A program made the translations under genes and the position numbers. The notes under the pieces are model-generated. The model ran no database searches and had not been told where the DNA came from. It was given only the letters and a program-made list of their open reading frames with translations. 35,990 bases of DNA from Rhizobium sp. Q54 (GTDB taxonomy: Bacteria > Pseudomonadota > Alphaproteobacteria > Reyranellales > Reyranellaceae), in assembly GCA_945903635.1 (NCBI GenBank), contig CAMDOT010000033.1, positions 1 to 35,990 of the forward strand. Direction: 5' to 3'. Below, piece after piece: positions 25,537-32,691 of this stretch (position 1 is its first letter; every line of letters begins with the position of its first letter).

Positions 25537-25811
25537 ATTAGTCAAGGAGCTGCTACATCCTCGTTGGATCTCGCCCCTCAGCCCTATTGATTTCAGCCAC
25601 CGCCGAAAGGGCCGCGCATGGGCCGGCTCAATCGGGGACCTATACTGCGGCGGCGATCGTCTTCGTTCTCTTCATCCTCCGATCTGCAACCATAGCGAGC
25701 TTTCGTTCGTCTCGTTTCTATGGAATCATTTCTCGGGATAATAGGCGGCCTCTGCGGCCCCAATAACGCTGATTTGGAATCGCTGCGGTAGTGCGGAGCG
25801 GGTGTGACGAC
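25537..25811. other. Intergenic region and left edge of the accessory island
   Basis: No convincing gene. It holds the toxin promoter side (25540-25545) and a copy of the downstream leader repeat (25603-25621). A 26-codon reading frame from the ATG at 25617 (starting MGRLNRGPIL) looks like a degenerate copy of the start of the acyl-CoA-dehydrogenase-like gene. Base composition falls from about 25650 on, marking the island edge. A GATAATAG (25737-25744) might be a -10 element for the nuclease gene; no matching -35 was seen. Confidence 0.5.
25603..25621 (+). repeat. Leader repeat, left copy (19-bp exact match to 29169-29187)
   Basis: CCGAAAGGGCCGCGCATGG is identical to the sequence over the start codon of the acyl-CoA-dehydrogenase-like gene. 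Flanking similarity is weaker: GGCCGGCTC follows here where GACCGCGTC follows at the right copy. It is the left bracket of the low-GC island. Confidence 0.75.
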
Positions 25812-26993
25812 ATGACCAGTCCGATAATGTCCGCGCTTAGTTTGTTTGAGGCGGCCGAAGCAAACTTGGAGAAGCTTGAGCGGCTATGGGCAAAAGCCGA
25901 ATCGCTAATGCCGTCTGGCATCTCTTTTGGAGAGAGCCCGGAATATGACGATACACGTCGGGCTCTCAATGCGGTCGTTGCGGCCTTGCCCAAGATCGAT
26001 GGTTGGAAGCCAGGTATCGACCTTCCCAATTTGAATGTGATTGCACAGAGTCGCTTCGATGCAATGGAAGTAGGAGAGCTTGACGCGCAGGTCGGCGTGG
26101 AAGATTGGGTTAGCGAACCGGGCCGGCTCATTCGTGAGTACAGATTTAAGCTTCGACAGAAGCGTAGAGAACTGACCCGAGGATCCCTGATCGATCTCAT
26201 TGCGGGTATCGACCAAACCTTACACGCAATTGGGAGCGAGATCGGCGATGCTCCAAATCTCGCAATGGATCCGCCACATTGGGATGAACTGAGGTCTCAA
26301 ATCGACCAGCTTAGCGTCCTGCTTGGGAATGCAGTGCCGCGTCAGGCGCGATGGTCGGACTTAATGCGTCATCTTCATTTTGGAACAATTGGTGATTTTA
26401 ACGATATCGAGAAAATGGACTGGCCGGCTGCGAAAGCCGCAATCACCAGTGGGCTTTATGGAGAAGACGAACCAATTCCCGTCCCAGTAGACGACCTGTC
26501 GAACGTTGTTGCCGCCAAGCCACGTGGGCAAGTGTCGTTGAAGCTGGAGTGGCAGAAGATTGACGAAGAGCAGTTCGAGCGGCTGATATTTCAACTGATA
26601 TCATCAGAACAGGGCTACGAGAACCCTGAATGGTTGATGAAAACGAACGCACCGGATCGGGGTCGCGATCTGTCGGTTACCCGCGTTATGATAGATAACC
26701 TCTCGGGGACGTCGAGGGCGCGGGTAATCATTCAGTGCCGACACTGGCTAACCAAAAGCATAAGTCTTCCCGACGTATCATCGGTCAAGGAACAAATGAC
26801 CCTTTGGAGTGATCCGCCTGTTGGCGTTCTCGTCGTGGCAACGAGTGGCAGATTTACGGCTGATGCCGTGCAATGGATCGAGAGGCACAACGCCAGTCAG
26901 CAATCCCCTAAGATTGACATGTGGCCGGAGAGCCATCTTGAGCGGCTGCTGGCTGCTAGGCCGGCGTTAATCGCAGAGTTCTCACTTCGATGA
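25812..26993 (+). CDS. Mrr-like restriction endonuclease-fold protein
   Basis: 393 residues from the ATG at 25812; a GTG at 25791 is possible. The N-terminal ~240 residues are helical and unrecognised. From ~262 (EEQFERLIFQLISSEQGYEN) the protein has an Mrr_cat-type PD-(D/E)xK core: NAPDRGRDLSVTR (D282, D286) and RVIIQCRHW (Q308, R310), then SVKEQMTLW, VGVLVVATSGRFTADAVQWI and MWPESHLERLL. Related proteins usually read QxK where this has QCR, so Arg310 replaces the catalytic lysine and activity is uncertain. GC is low. The next gene starts 10 bases on. A DNA-cleaving defence function is inferred. Confidence 0.7.
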   Translation: MTSPIMSALSLFEAAEANLEKLERLWAKAESLMPSGISFGESPEYDDTRRALNAVVAALPKIDGWKPGIDLPNLNVIAQSRFDAMEVGELDAQVGVEDWVSEPGRLIREYRFKLRQKRRELTRGSLIDLIAGIDQTLHAIGSEIGDAPNLAMDPPHWDELRSQIDQLSVLLGNAVPRQARWSDLMRHLHFGTIGDFNDIEKMDWPAAKAAITSGLYGEDEPIPVPVDDLSNVVAAKPRGQVSLKLEWQKIDEEQFERLIFQLISSEQGYENPEWLMKTNAPDRGRDLSVTRVMIDNLSGTSRARVIIQCRHWLTKSISLPDVSSVKEQMTLWSDPPVGVLVVATSGRFTADAVQWIERHNASQQSPKIDMWPESHLERLLAARPALIAEFSLR

Positions 26994-27003
26994 ACCTGCC
27001 CAC

Positions 27004-27618
27004 ATGATCTCCGAATGGACCGACATTGTGCGTTGGTCTCTGTCATTGCTGTTCCCAGCTATCGCGGGTCTAGTCGGCGTTTGGGTCGGGGCCAAACTGA
27101 CTGATCGTCGTGAGGTTGAAAGACGCCGTCATGACTTTGTCGCCCGTCAGCTTTCAGAGTTTTATGCGCCGCTGCTTGGCATTCGAATGGAGATACGTGC
27201 GCGAAACGACCTGCGCAACCGCATAAGTGAATTGTCAGGCAAGGCGTGGGGCGATCTCGTCGAAGGGTTACGCGGCGCACACGTCTCCGTCATGCAGGAG
27301 TTAATCGACAAGAGAGGCCCAGAGTTCAGCGCGATCATCGATCACGACAATCAACAACTTCGAGATGCAACGCTTCCTGCATATCGAAGGATGGTGGAGA
27401 TATTTCGAGACAAGTTGTGGCTTGCCGAACCTGAGACGCGGCCAGCGCTAGTTGATCTTATCGAATTCGTTGATATCTGGGATCGCTTCTTGGCTCAGAG
27501 TTTGCCGCACGAAGTGTTGACCGACTTAAAACACTCTGAGGAGAAGCTTCGCGCATTCTATGCCAATCTTCAGGCGACCCACGATGGCTTGCGTAGCGTG
27601 CTTTCAGGTAAGGCGTAG
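27004..27618 (+). CDS. Single-pass membrane protein with cytoplasmic helical domain (island gene 2)
   Basis: 204 residues, not recognised. One membrane helix near the N-terminus (WSLSLLFPAIAGLVGVWVGA, ~11-30) is followed by a basic stretch (KLTDRREVERRRHD), which by the positive-inside rule puts the remaining ~160 residues in the cytoplasm. These are almost all helical (QLSEFYAPLLGIRMEIRARN, LPAYRRMVEIFRDKLWLAEP). It starts 10 bases after the nuclease gene without its own clear ribosome site, so coupled translation is likely. Low GC like its neighbours. The layout parallels island gene 3. Membrane-anchored effectors of defence systems look similar, but no effector motif is visible. Confidence 0.65.
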   Translation: MISEWTDIVRWSLSLLFPAIAGLVGVWVGAKLTDRREVERRRHDFVARQLSEFYAPLLGIRMEIRARNDLRNRISELSGKAWGDLVEGLRGAHVSVMQELIDKRGPEFSAIIDHDNQQLRDATLPAYRRMVEIFRDKLWLAEPETRPALVDLIEFVDIWDRFLAQSLPHEVLTDLKHSEEKLRAFYANLQATHDGLRSVLSGKA

Positions 27619-27672
27619 TTAGAAATTCAGCCGTGTCCACTTGGTTAATTCTAAAGCCTTCGAGGAGTAATT

Positions 27673-28236
27673 GTGGACTGGGACAGGTACCTTCCAGCGA
27701 TACTCGGCATTGTTGTGGCTCTAACTACGGGCCTCTTGGCGCTGACGGGCGTTTGGCTCGCCAATAGAAACAATCAACGTCAATTGGACCAGCGATTGCG
27801 CCACGAGGCAGTGGAGGCCAAGAGAGAAGTCTTACGCGGGCGACTAGAAGAGCTTTATTCTCTCGTCAGCAGCTGGTCGAATGATGTTGTCACTCACCAC
27901 ATCATGTATCAACGCGTAATGGTTGGTGAGCTTTCATATAATCAGGCATTAGACTTGACGATTTCGTCAAAGAAGACGGGCGACGCGAATCGACTATTCA
28001 CATTGGCTGAACTCTACTTCCCTGCAACGCGAGAGGCCCTTGAGAATCTAAAGCAATTACGAGATGAAGCGGCCGCGATTCAGAGCAGCTTCAAGCGAGA
28101 GTATAAGCAAGGGAACACCGCTAGCGCCAAGCACGCTGATGCCCTGATTGCAGTGCTTGATCGCTTCAATTCTGCCGTTCACGATTATCAGGGAATTTTG
28201 GCGGCATATGCTGCTGACGTTGACCCGTCCAAGTAG
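27673..28236 (+). CDS. Single-pass membrane protein with cytoplasmic helical domain (island gene 3)
   Basis: 187 residues, not recognised. The GTG start has GAGGAG 5 bases before it (27662-27667). Helix 7-29 (LPAILGIVVALTTGLLALTG) spans the membrane, then NRNNQRQLDQRLRHEAVEAK opens a long coiled region (REVLRGRLEELYSLVSSWSN, ALENLKQLRDEAAAIQSSFK). It has the same topology and near the same size as island gene 2, though identity by eye is low. Gap to that gene is 54 bases. Low GC. Role unknown. Confidence 0.65.
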   Translation: MDWDRYLPAILGIVVALTTGLLALTGVWLANRNNQRQLDQRLRHEAVEAKREVLRGRLEELYSLVSSWSNDVVTHHIMYQRVMVGELSYNQALDLTISSKKTGDANRLFTLAELYFPATREALENLKQLRDEAAAIQSSFKREYKQGNTASAKHADALIAVLDRFNSAVHDYQGILAAYAADVDPSK

Positions 28237-28316
28237 GTGATCCAATTAATGTTGAGGATAATTCGTCAAAGGGATCGTAGAGGCATTTGTGGGAGCACAT
28301 CTATTTTCCATCCTCA

Positions 28317-28455
28317 TTGACGCCCGCCCCAGCCTCAGCCGCAATGTCATGGCATCACCCCTCATCACCCGCGAAAGGGCAGCGGCATGGACCGCCTCGA
28401 GCGCGCCGACCATCTGACCGATCCCACGGCCCGTGCCTTCATGGTGCAACCATGA
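28317..28455 (+). pseudogene. Remnant copy of the acyl-CoA-dehydrogenase-like gene start and leader
   Basis: Bases 28317-28440 align with 29128-29230 (CCTCAGCCGCAATGTC is shared exactly, then GCGAAAGGGC-GC-GCATGGACCGC), about 80-85% by eye with a 7-base indel. The frame from ATG 28387 reads MDRLERADHLTDPTARAF and ends at a TGA that overlaps the next ATG as ATGA; the intact gene begins MDRVERADHLLNDPIARA. Only 22 codons remain, so this is a truncated duplicate or a scar from an insertion. Confidence 0.7.
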
Positions 28456-28691
28456 CCGATCGCGCTTCGCTTCGGGCGCAGGGCGAGGCCATGCGTCAAA
28501 AACTGTTCGGCGACGACGACGGCGCGCCCGCCCTCATGCGGACGCTCAATACCGAGGCGAGCTACGGCGCGATCTGGAGCCGGCCGGGCCTGGCGCTCGA
28601 CGACCGCATGGTGCGCGCGCTCGCAGCCCTCGGCGCCGTCCAGCGCCTGCCCAAGCTCGGCCGCCATGTCGGCGCGGCGCTCGACCATTGA
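28452..28691 (+). pseudogene. Truncated carboxymuconolactone decarboxylase-like protein
   Basis: 79 residues. AMRQKLFGDDDGAPALMRTL, NTEASYGAIWSRPGLALDD and RALAALGAVQRLPKLGRHVG follow the 4-carboxymuconolactone decarboxylase family closely. Family members are about 125 residues, so the C-terminal third is missing after VGAALDH, and no continuation is seen in other frames. GC is high, unlike the nuclease segment. It has no clear ribosome site of its own beyond the ATGA overlap. Probably inactive. Confidence 0.65.
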
Positions 28692-28764
28692 GCGAAGCCC
28701 TCACCGGGTCGTCCTGACCGCTCTCCAGCTTCCGTTCGGCTCGCTATTTCTGTATAACATAAAT

Positions 28765-28968
28765 ATGACCAGGTCGATAATTGTTAGACAGGAAAAGCCA
28801 CGCGTGGGACGCCCCCGAACCGGGCAGACGCCACTTGTCGCTTTCCGGCCTCCAGCTCAACTGCTTGACGCCATTGACGCTTGGGCGCGGGCCACGAAAG
28901 TCACACGCTCCCAGGCGATGCGCCTGTTGATCGAAGTTGGCTTGACGGCAGCACGCCCCAAGCGATGA
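28765..28968 (+). CDS. Ribbon-helix-helix DNA-binding protein, orphan antitoxin-like
   Basis: 67 residues from the ATG at 28765, inside an AT-rich patch (TGTATAACATAAATATG) that could hold the promoter. A basic tail (KPRVGRPRTGQTP) precedes the RHH core: LVAFRPPAQLLDAIDAWARA as strand and first helix, then VTRSQAMRLLIEVGL as second helix. This is the CopG/Arc-like layout of antitoxins and plasmid copy regulators. No toxin gene adjoins. It may regulate island genes or be a TA remnant. Confidence 0.7.
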   Translation: MTRSIIVRQEKPRVGRPRTGQTPLVAFRPPAQLLDAIDAWARATKVTRSQAMRLLIEVGLTAARPKR

Positions 28969-29015
28969 CGCTACGGCTGCCGTCTTGAACATCCGCATGC
29001 TCTGTTGCCGTTGTC

Positions 29016-29117
29016 ATGAAAGAAGTGTGCTTGCGGCAAATCACGGAAGCGATGAAGTCGAACAAGATTTCGCGCAACGGGGCTGCAGCGCGAAAGCGGG
29101 GTCATCGCGGTCCCTGA
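29016..29117 (+). pseudogene. Possible remnant of an XRE-type antitoxin
   Basis: A 33-codon frame reads LRQITEAMKSNKISRNGAAARKRG, which resembles the first helices of XRE antitoxins (a helix, then a K-IS-N-A-AR turn) and stops before a full HTH. No good ribosome site. It could be chance. The rest of 28969-29127 shows nothing. Confidence 0.25.
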
Positions 29118-29127
29118 GCCGACGTTG

Positions 29128-29187
29128 ACTCCTGCCTCCACCTCAGCCGCAATGTCCCGGCACCACCCCCGAAAGGGCCGCGCATGG
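29128..29187 (+). repeat. Leader repeat, right copy, over the start of the acyl-CoA-dehydrogenase-like gene
   Basis: Contains CCTCAGCCGCAATGTC, shared with the 28317 copy, and CCGAAAGGGCCGCGCATGG (29169-29187), shared exactly with 25603-25621. It includes the ATG of the next gene and is the right bracket of the accessory island. Confidence 0.7.
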
Positions 29188-30365
29188 ACCGCGTCGAGCG
29201 CGCTGACCACCTTCTGAACGACCCCATCGCCCGCGCCCGCGCGCTGGGGCCGGCGATTGCCGCTGCGGGCGACGAGATCGAGCTGAAGCGCCGCATTCCC
29301 TCTGCGCTTCTATCCGCGCTGCACGAGGCGCGACTGTTCCGGCTGCTGCTGCCGCGTTCGGCCGGCGGCGATGAGGTGACTCCGGGCCAGTATCTCACCG
29401 CGATGGAAGAGGTGGCGCGCCACGACGCCTCGGTCGCCTGGAACCTGTTCGTCGGCAACAGTTCCGCGCTCGTGGGGGCCTATATCGCGCTCGATATCGC
29501 GCGGGAAATCTGGCGCGATCCGCACACCGTCGTGAGCTGGGGGCCGCCCAACGAGGCGCGCGCCCGGGCAGTGCCCGGCGGCTACCGCATGACGGGCCGC
29601 TGGGATTTCGCCAGCGGCTGCCGCGCCGCCAACTGGATGGGCGCGCACGGGCTGGTCGAGGAGGCGGACGGCTCGCTGCGCCTCAACAGCTACGGCCGGC
29701 CGGGCCAGCGCATCCTGTTGTGCCCGGCGGGGCAGGCGACGCTGCTCGACACCTGGAACACCATCGGGCTGCGCGGCACGGCGTCGGACTCCTACACGTT
29801 CGACGACGTGTTCATCCCCGAGGCCTATTCGAGCCAGCGCGAGGATCCGGCGCTGCGCCGCGAGACCGGCCCGCTCTATTCCTTCACCCATGCCGGCCTC
29901 TATGCCGTGGGCGTGGCCGCCGTGGCCTTCGGCATCGCCCGCGCCATGCTCGATGCGCTGGTCGAGCTCGCGACCAAAAAAGCGCCGCGCAATCTCGGCC
30001 GCATGGCCGACAGCCCGACCGTGCAGGCCGATGTGGCGCGCACCGAAGCGCGGCTGGGCGCGGCGCGGGCCTATCTGCTGGAGATCGTGGGGTCGCTCTA
30101 TGAGCGCGCCAGCCCCGAGGCGCCGATGGACATTCCCGCCCGGGCGCGCGTGCGGCTGGGCTGCACGCATGCCATCCACACCGCCATCGAGACGGCGGAC
30201 TATGTCTACAAGGCCTGCGGCGTCGATGGCATTTTTCCCGGCAGTCCCTTCGAGCGCCGCTTCCGCGACATGCACACGCTCAGCCAGCAGATCCAGTCGC
30301 GCGGCGCCCACTACGAGGCGGTGGGCCATGTCCTGCTGGGCGGGCAGCCGCCGGTGTTTCTGTAA
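29184..30365 (+). CDS. Acyl-CoA dehydrogenase-like flavoprotein (HsaA/HpaB-type monooxygenase group)
   Basis: 393 residues, full length for the family. Motifs include RRIPSALLSALHEARLFRLL with LPRSAGGDEVTPG near the N-terminus, EVARHDASVAWNLFVGNSS, the mid-domain GYRMTGRWDFASGCRAANWM, and TWNTIGLRGTASDSYTFDDV. The C-terminal region (ADYVYKACGVDGIFPGSPFE, RRFRDMHTLSQQ) is that of Acyl-CoA_dh_2 proteins such as HsaA, group D flavin monooxygenases. It may therefore be a hydroxylase needing a separate flavin reductase rather than a true acyl-CoA dehydrogenase. None is adjacent. Its start lies in the repeat that brackets the island. Confidence 0.8.
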   Translation: MDRVERADHLLNDPIARARALGPAIAAAGDEIELKRRIPSALLSALHEARLFRLLLPRSAGGDEVTPGQYLTAMEEVARHDASVAWNLFVGNSSALVGAYIALDIAREIWRDPHTVVSWGPPNEARARAVPGGYRMTGRWDFASGCRAANWMGAHGLVEEADGSLRLNSYGRPGQRILLCPAGQATLLDTWNTIGLRGTASDSYTFDDVFIPEAYSSQREDPALRRETGPLYSFTHAGLYAVGVAAVAFGIARAMLDALVELATKKAPRNLGRMADSPTVQADVARTEARLGAARAYLLEIVGSLYERASPEAPMDIPARARVRLGCTHAIHTAIETADYVYKACGVDGIFPGSPFERRFRDMHTLSQQIQSRGAHYEAVGHVLLGGQPPVFL

Positions 30366-30368
30366 GTC

Positions 30369-31160
30369 TCAGTAGCGGAAGGTGATGCCGACGGTGAAGA
30401 ACTTGGCGTTCACCGTATCGAAGAAGCTGCCGGCCAGGAGATCGAACTCGAGCGGCCCGTCGTTCGGCCGCCAGCGCAGGCCCATCTGGGCGCCGGTGAA
30501 GCCGGGTTGCCGGCCGAACACTTCCAGCATCAGGCTGACTTCCTCCCACCCGATCTTGCTTTCGATCTGGGCACCGTAGAACAGCGCGTTCTGAAACTGG
30601 GCAAAGCCGAGGTAGCTCCAGCCGGCGTTGAGGTTGAGGCGCGCCTTGTCGTTGAGCGGGATCGACACCGGCAGGATCAGCGACGCCAGCGAGAGTTCGC
30701 CGGTGCGCACATCGACGCCGGCGTTGAAGACGAGCCCGAGGCCGACGCCGGTGTCCTGCGGGATCAGGTTCAGTTTCAACGCCGGTCCGAGAAGCTGGTC
30801 GGAGGTGCTGGTCTGGCCGTACCAGTAGTGCTGGAACTGCAGGCCGAACTCGAGCCTGGGCAGCGAGGAGAGCGTGCAGGTGTTCTGGGCGTTGGCGTAG
30901 CCGCCGCCACCGCTGCCGCCATCGAAGCCCGTCACCCAAGTCTCGAACTGGCAGGTGCCGGGATCGACGACTTCCGAATCGTCGACGATCTGGGCGCCGC
31001 CCGCCGCCCACGCCAACGGCCCCGGCGCAACGACCGGCAGGAGCGGCAGCAGGAGCAGGATGAGGAGGCGGGTGAGGCCGGGCAGGGGGCTGGGTTTCAC
31101 GCGGCCGGGACTTTTCCCGGATTCTCCCGCGGGCGCAAGTGCAGATCGGATTTCATCCAT
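30369..31160 (-). CDS. Beta-barrel-like outer-membrane protein, tandem copy 2
   Basis: 263 residues from the ATG at 31160; a TTG at 31175 is possible. The N-terminus is long but contains an export helix (GLTRLLILLLLPLLPVVAPG) ending AWA. The mature protein is alternating and aromatic-rich (LEFGLQFQHYWYGQTSTSDQ, ARLNLNAGWSYLGFAQFQNA) and ends FFTVGITFRY, a terminal aromatic as in outer-membrane beta-signals. It shares IVDDSEV..PGTC..ETWVT, TGVGLGL and VSIPLNDK with the gene 11 bases upstream, so the two are tandem paralogues. Function unknown. Confidence 0.7.
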   Translation of the reverse strand: MDEIRSALAPAGESGKSPGRVKPSPLPGLTRLLILLLLPLLPVVAPGPLAWAAGGAQIVDDSEVVDPGTCQFETWVTGFDGGSGGGGYANAQNTCTLSSLPRLEFGLQFQHYWYGQTSTSDQLLGPALKLNLIPQDTGVGLGLVFNAGVDVRTGELSLASLILPVSIPLNDKARLNLNAGWSYLGFAQFQNALFYGAQIESKIGWEEVSLMLEVFGRQPGFTGAQMGLRWRPNDGPLEFDLLAGSFFDTVNAKFFTVGITFRY

Positions 31161-31171
31161 GGGCAGGTCTC

Positions 31172-31891
31172 TCAAAACCGGACGGTGACACCCCCGGTGA
31201 AGAATTTCGGGCTGGTCGCATCGAAGGAATTGCCGGCCAGTATGTCGAAGTCGACCCAGCCGTCGTTCGGTGTGTAGCGCAAGCCGATCTGGGCGCCGGT
31301 GATGCCCGGCTGGCGGCCGAAGAATTCCAGCATCAGGCTCAGATCCCCCGCAACCCTGGACTCGACCTGGATGCCGTAGAAGGCCGCGTTCTGGTTGTCG
31401 TCGCCGGCGAGGTAGTTCCAGCCGCCGTTGACGTTGATCTTGACCTTGTCGTTGAGAGGGATCGACACCAGCGTGGTCAGCGAGGCGATGCCGACGGTGC
31501 CGGTCCTGAGGTTCATGCCGGCGTTGAGATTGAGGCCGAGGCCCACGCCCGTGGCTTCGGGGATGAAATTGACCTTGAAGGTGGGCCCGAGCAGCGGCGC
31601 ATTGATGTCCTCGTCCCAGTAGTGCTGGATCGTGGCGCCCATTTGGATTCGGGGCATGCGCTCGGACGTGCAGGCCGGCCCGACGTTGAGGTAGCCGTCG
31701 CCCGGCACGAAACGCGTGACCCAGGTCTCGATATGGCAGGTCCCCGGGGTCTCGACCTCGGAATCGTCGACGATGTGGGCTCCGCCGGCGGCCCAGGCGT
31801 CAGCGCCGAGCACCAGCACCAGAACCAGCACCAGAACCAGCACAAGGGCAAGCAGCAGAGCCCCAATATTGTGGTGTCGGGCCGGGATCAC
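31172..31891 (-). CDS. Beta-barrel-like outer-membrane protein, tandem copy 1
   Basis: 239 residues from a GTG at 31891, chosen because it opens directly into a signal peptide (IPARHHNIGALLLA, then a Leu-Val run, ADAWA); no good ribosome site is seen and the start is uncertain. The Leu-Val run is encoded by a DNA repeat. The mature part mirrors copy 2 (AAGGAHIVDDSEVETPGTC, TGVGLGLNLNAG, LVSIPLNDKVKINVNGGWNY) and ends FFTGGVTVRF. It is divergent from the two-component system, 119 bases away, so that pair may control it. Confidence 0.7.
   Translation of the reverse strand: MIPARHHNIGALLLALVLVLVLVLVLVLGADAWAAGGAHIVDDSEVETPGTCHIETWVTRFVPGDGYLNVGPACTSERMPRIQMGATIQHYWDEDINAPLLGPTFKVNFIPEATGVGLGLNLNAGMNLRTGTVGIASLTTLVSIPLNDKVKINVNGGWNYLAGDDNQNAAFYGIQVESRVAGDLSLMLEFFGRQPGITGAQIGLRYTPNDGWVDFDILAGNSFDATSPKFFTGGVTVRF
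31811..31846. repeat. Tandem CACCAG/AACCAG repeat in a signal peptide
   Basis: Alternating CACCAG and AACCAG hexamers, three full rounds. On the minus strand they encode the Leu-Val run of the signal peptide. Slippage would change the length of the hydrophobic core by two residues per unit. Confidence 0.85.
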
Positions 31892-32010
31892 CGGCCCAAT
31901 GTCGACGTTCCAGGTTACGCCCAGAAGTCGGCCGATCCCGGCGCGCGACGGGCAGCCCGGCGTGTTACAAGGCCGCGACAATCGCCCCTGGGAAGAGGAG
32001 CCGAGAACCG

Positions 32011-32691
32011 ATGAGGGTGCTTCTCGTCGAAGACAATGCCGAGCTCGTTTCCCTGTTGAAGAAGGGCCTTTCCCGGGGAGGCGTCGAGGCCGACTCGGTG
32101 GGCACCGCGGGCGACGCCTCGCATGCGCTCGCCACAATGAGCTACGCCGCGGTCGTGCTCGATCTCGGCCTGCCCGACGAGGACGGCATCAGCCTGCTGC
32201 GCACCCTGCGCCGCGGCGGCGACGCCACACCGGTGCTGGTGCTGACGGCGCGCGACGGCGTCAGCGACCGCGTCACCGGCCTGCGCGCCGGGGCCGACGA
32301 CTATCTCGCCAAGCCGTTCGCGATGGAGGAACTCATCGCCCGGATCGAGGCGCTGCTGCGTCGTCCGGGCAGCCTGCTCGGTCGCCGGCTTACCTCCGGG
32401 AACGTGTCGCTCGATACCGAGGGCCGCCAGATATTCGTGGCCGGCGCCACGCACGCCTTCCCGGCACGCGAGACCGCGGTTCTGGAAATCCTCCTGCGGC
32501 GCAGCGGCAACGTGGCGCCAAAGCGTCTGTTCGAGGATCACCTGTTCGGCCTGTCGGGCGACATCGGCTCGAATGCGGTGGAGGTCTACGTCCATCGCCT
32601 GCGCAAGCTGCTGATCGATACCGGCGCTACGGTGAAGATCCACACCGTGCGAGGTGTCGGCTACCTGCTGACGGAGGAAAAGCCCGGGTGA
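32011..32691 (+). CDS. OmpR/PhoB-family response regulator
   Basis: 226 residues. The receiver domain has acidic E7/D8 (LLVEDNAE), the phospho-acceptor D51 in VVLDLGLPDEDG, T79 in LVLTARDG and K101 in LAKPF. The C-terminal winged helix follows (TAVLEILLRRSGNVAPKRLF, SNAVEVYVHRLRKLL, IHTVRGVGYLL). GAGGAG precedes the ATG. It overlaps the kinase gene as GTGA. The TctD/QseB-like group is the closest by wording. Likely targets are the divergent barrel-like genes; a GTTAC pair 50 bases apart (31914, 31964) is too weak to call a site. Confidence 0.93.
   Translation: MRVLLVEDNAELVSLLKKGLSRGGVEADSVGTAGDASHALATMSYAAVVLDLGLPDEDGISLLRTLRRGGDATPVLVLTARDGVSDRVTGLRAGADDYLAKPFAMEELIARIEALLRRPGSLLGRRLTSGNVSLDTEGRQIFVAGATHAFPARETAVLEILLRRSGNVAPKRLFEDHLFGLSGDIGSNAVEVYVHRLRKLLIDTGATVKIHTVRGVGYLLTEEKPG

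Noticed and set aside
25226..25741. Plus-strand frame opposite the toxin gene
   Set aside because: Antisense to a well-supported toxin, without ribosome site or recognisable protein.
31914..31968. Two GTTAC motifs as response-regulator binding sites
   Set aside because: They are 50 bases apart, far more than the ~10-11-base spacing usual for OmpR/PhoB sites.
31716..32687. In-frame upstream extension of the histidine kinase to 774 residues
   Set aside because: The extension crosses the whole response regulator gene in another frame and lacks family similarity; GTG at 32688 with a ribosome site fits.
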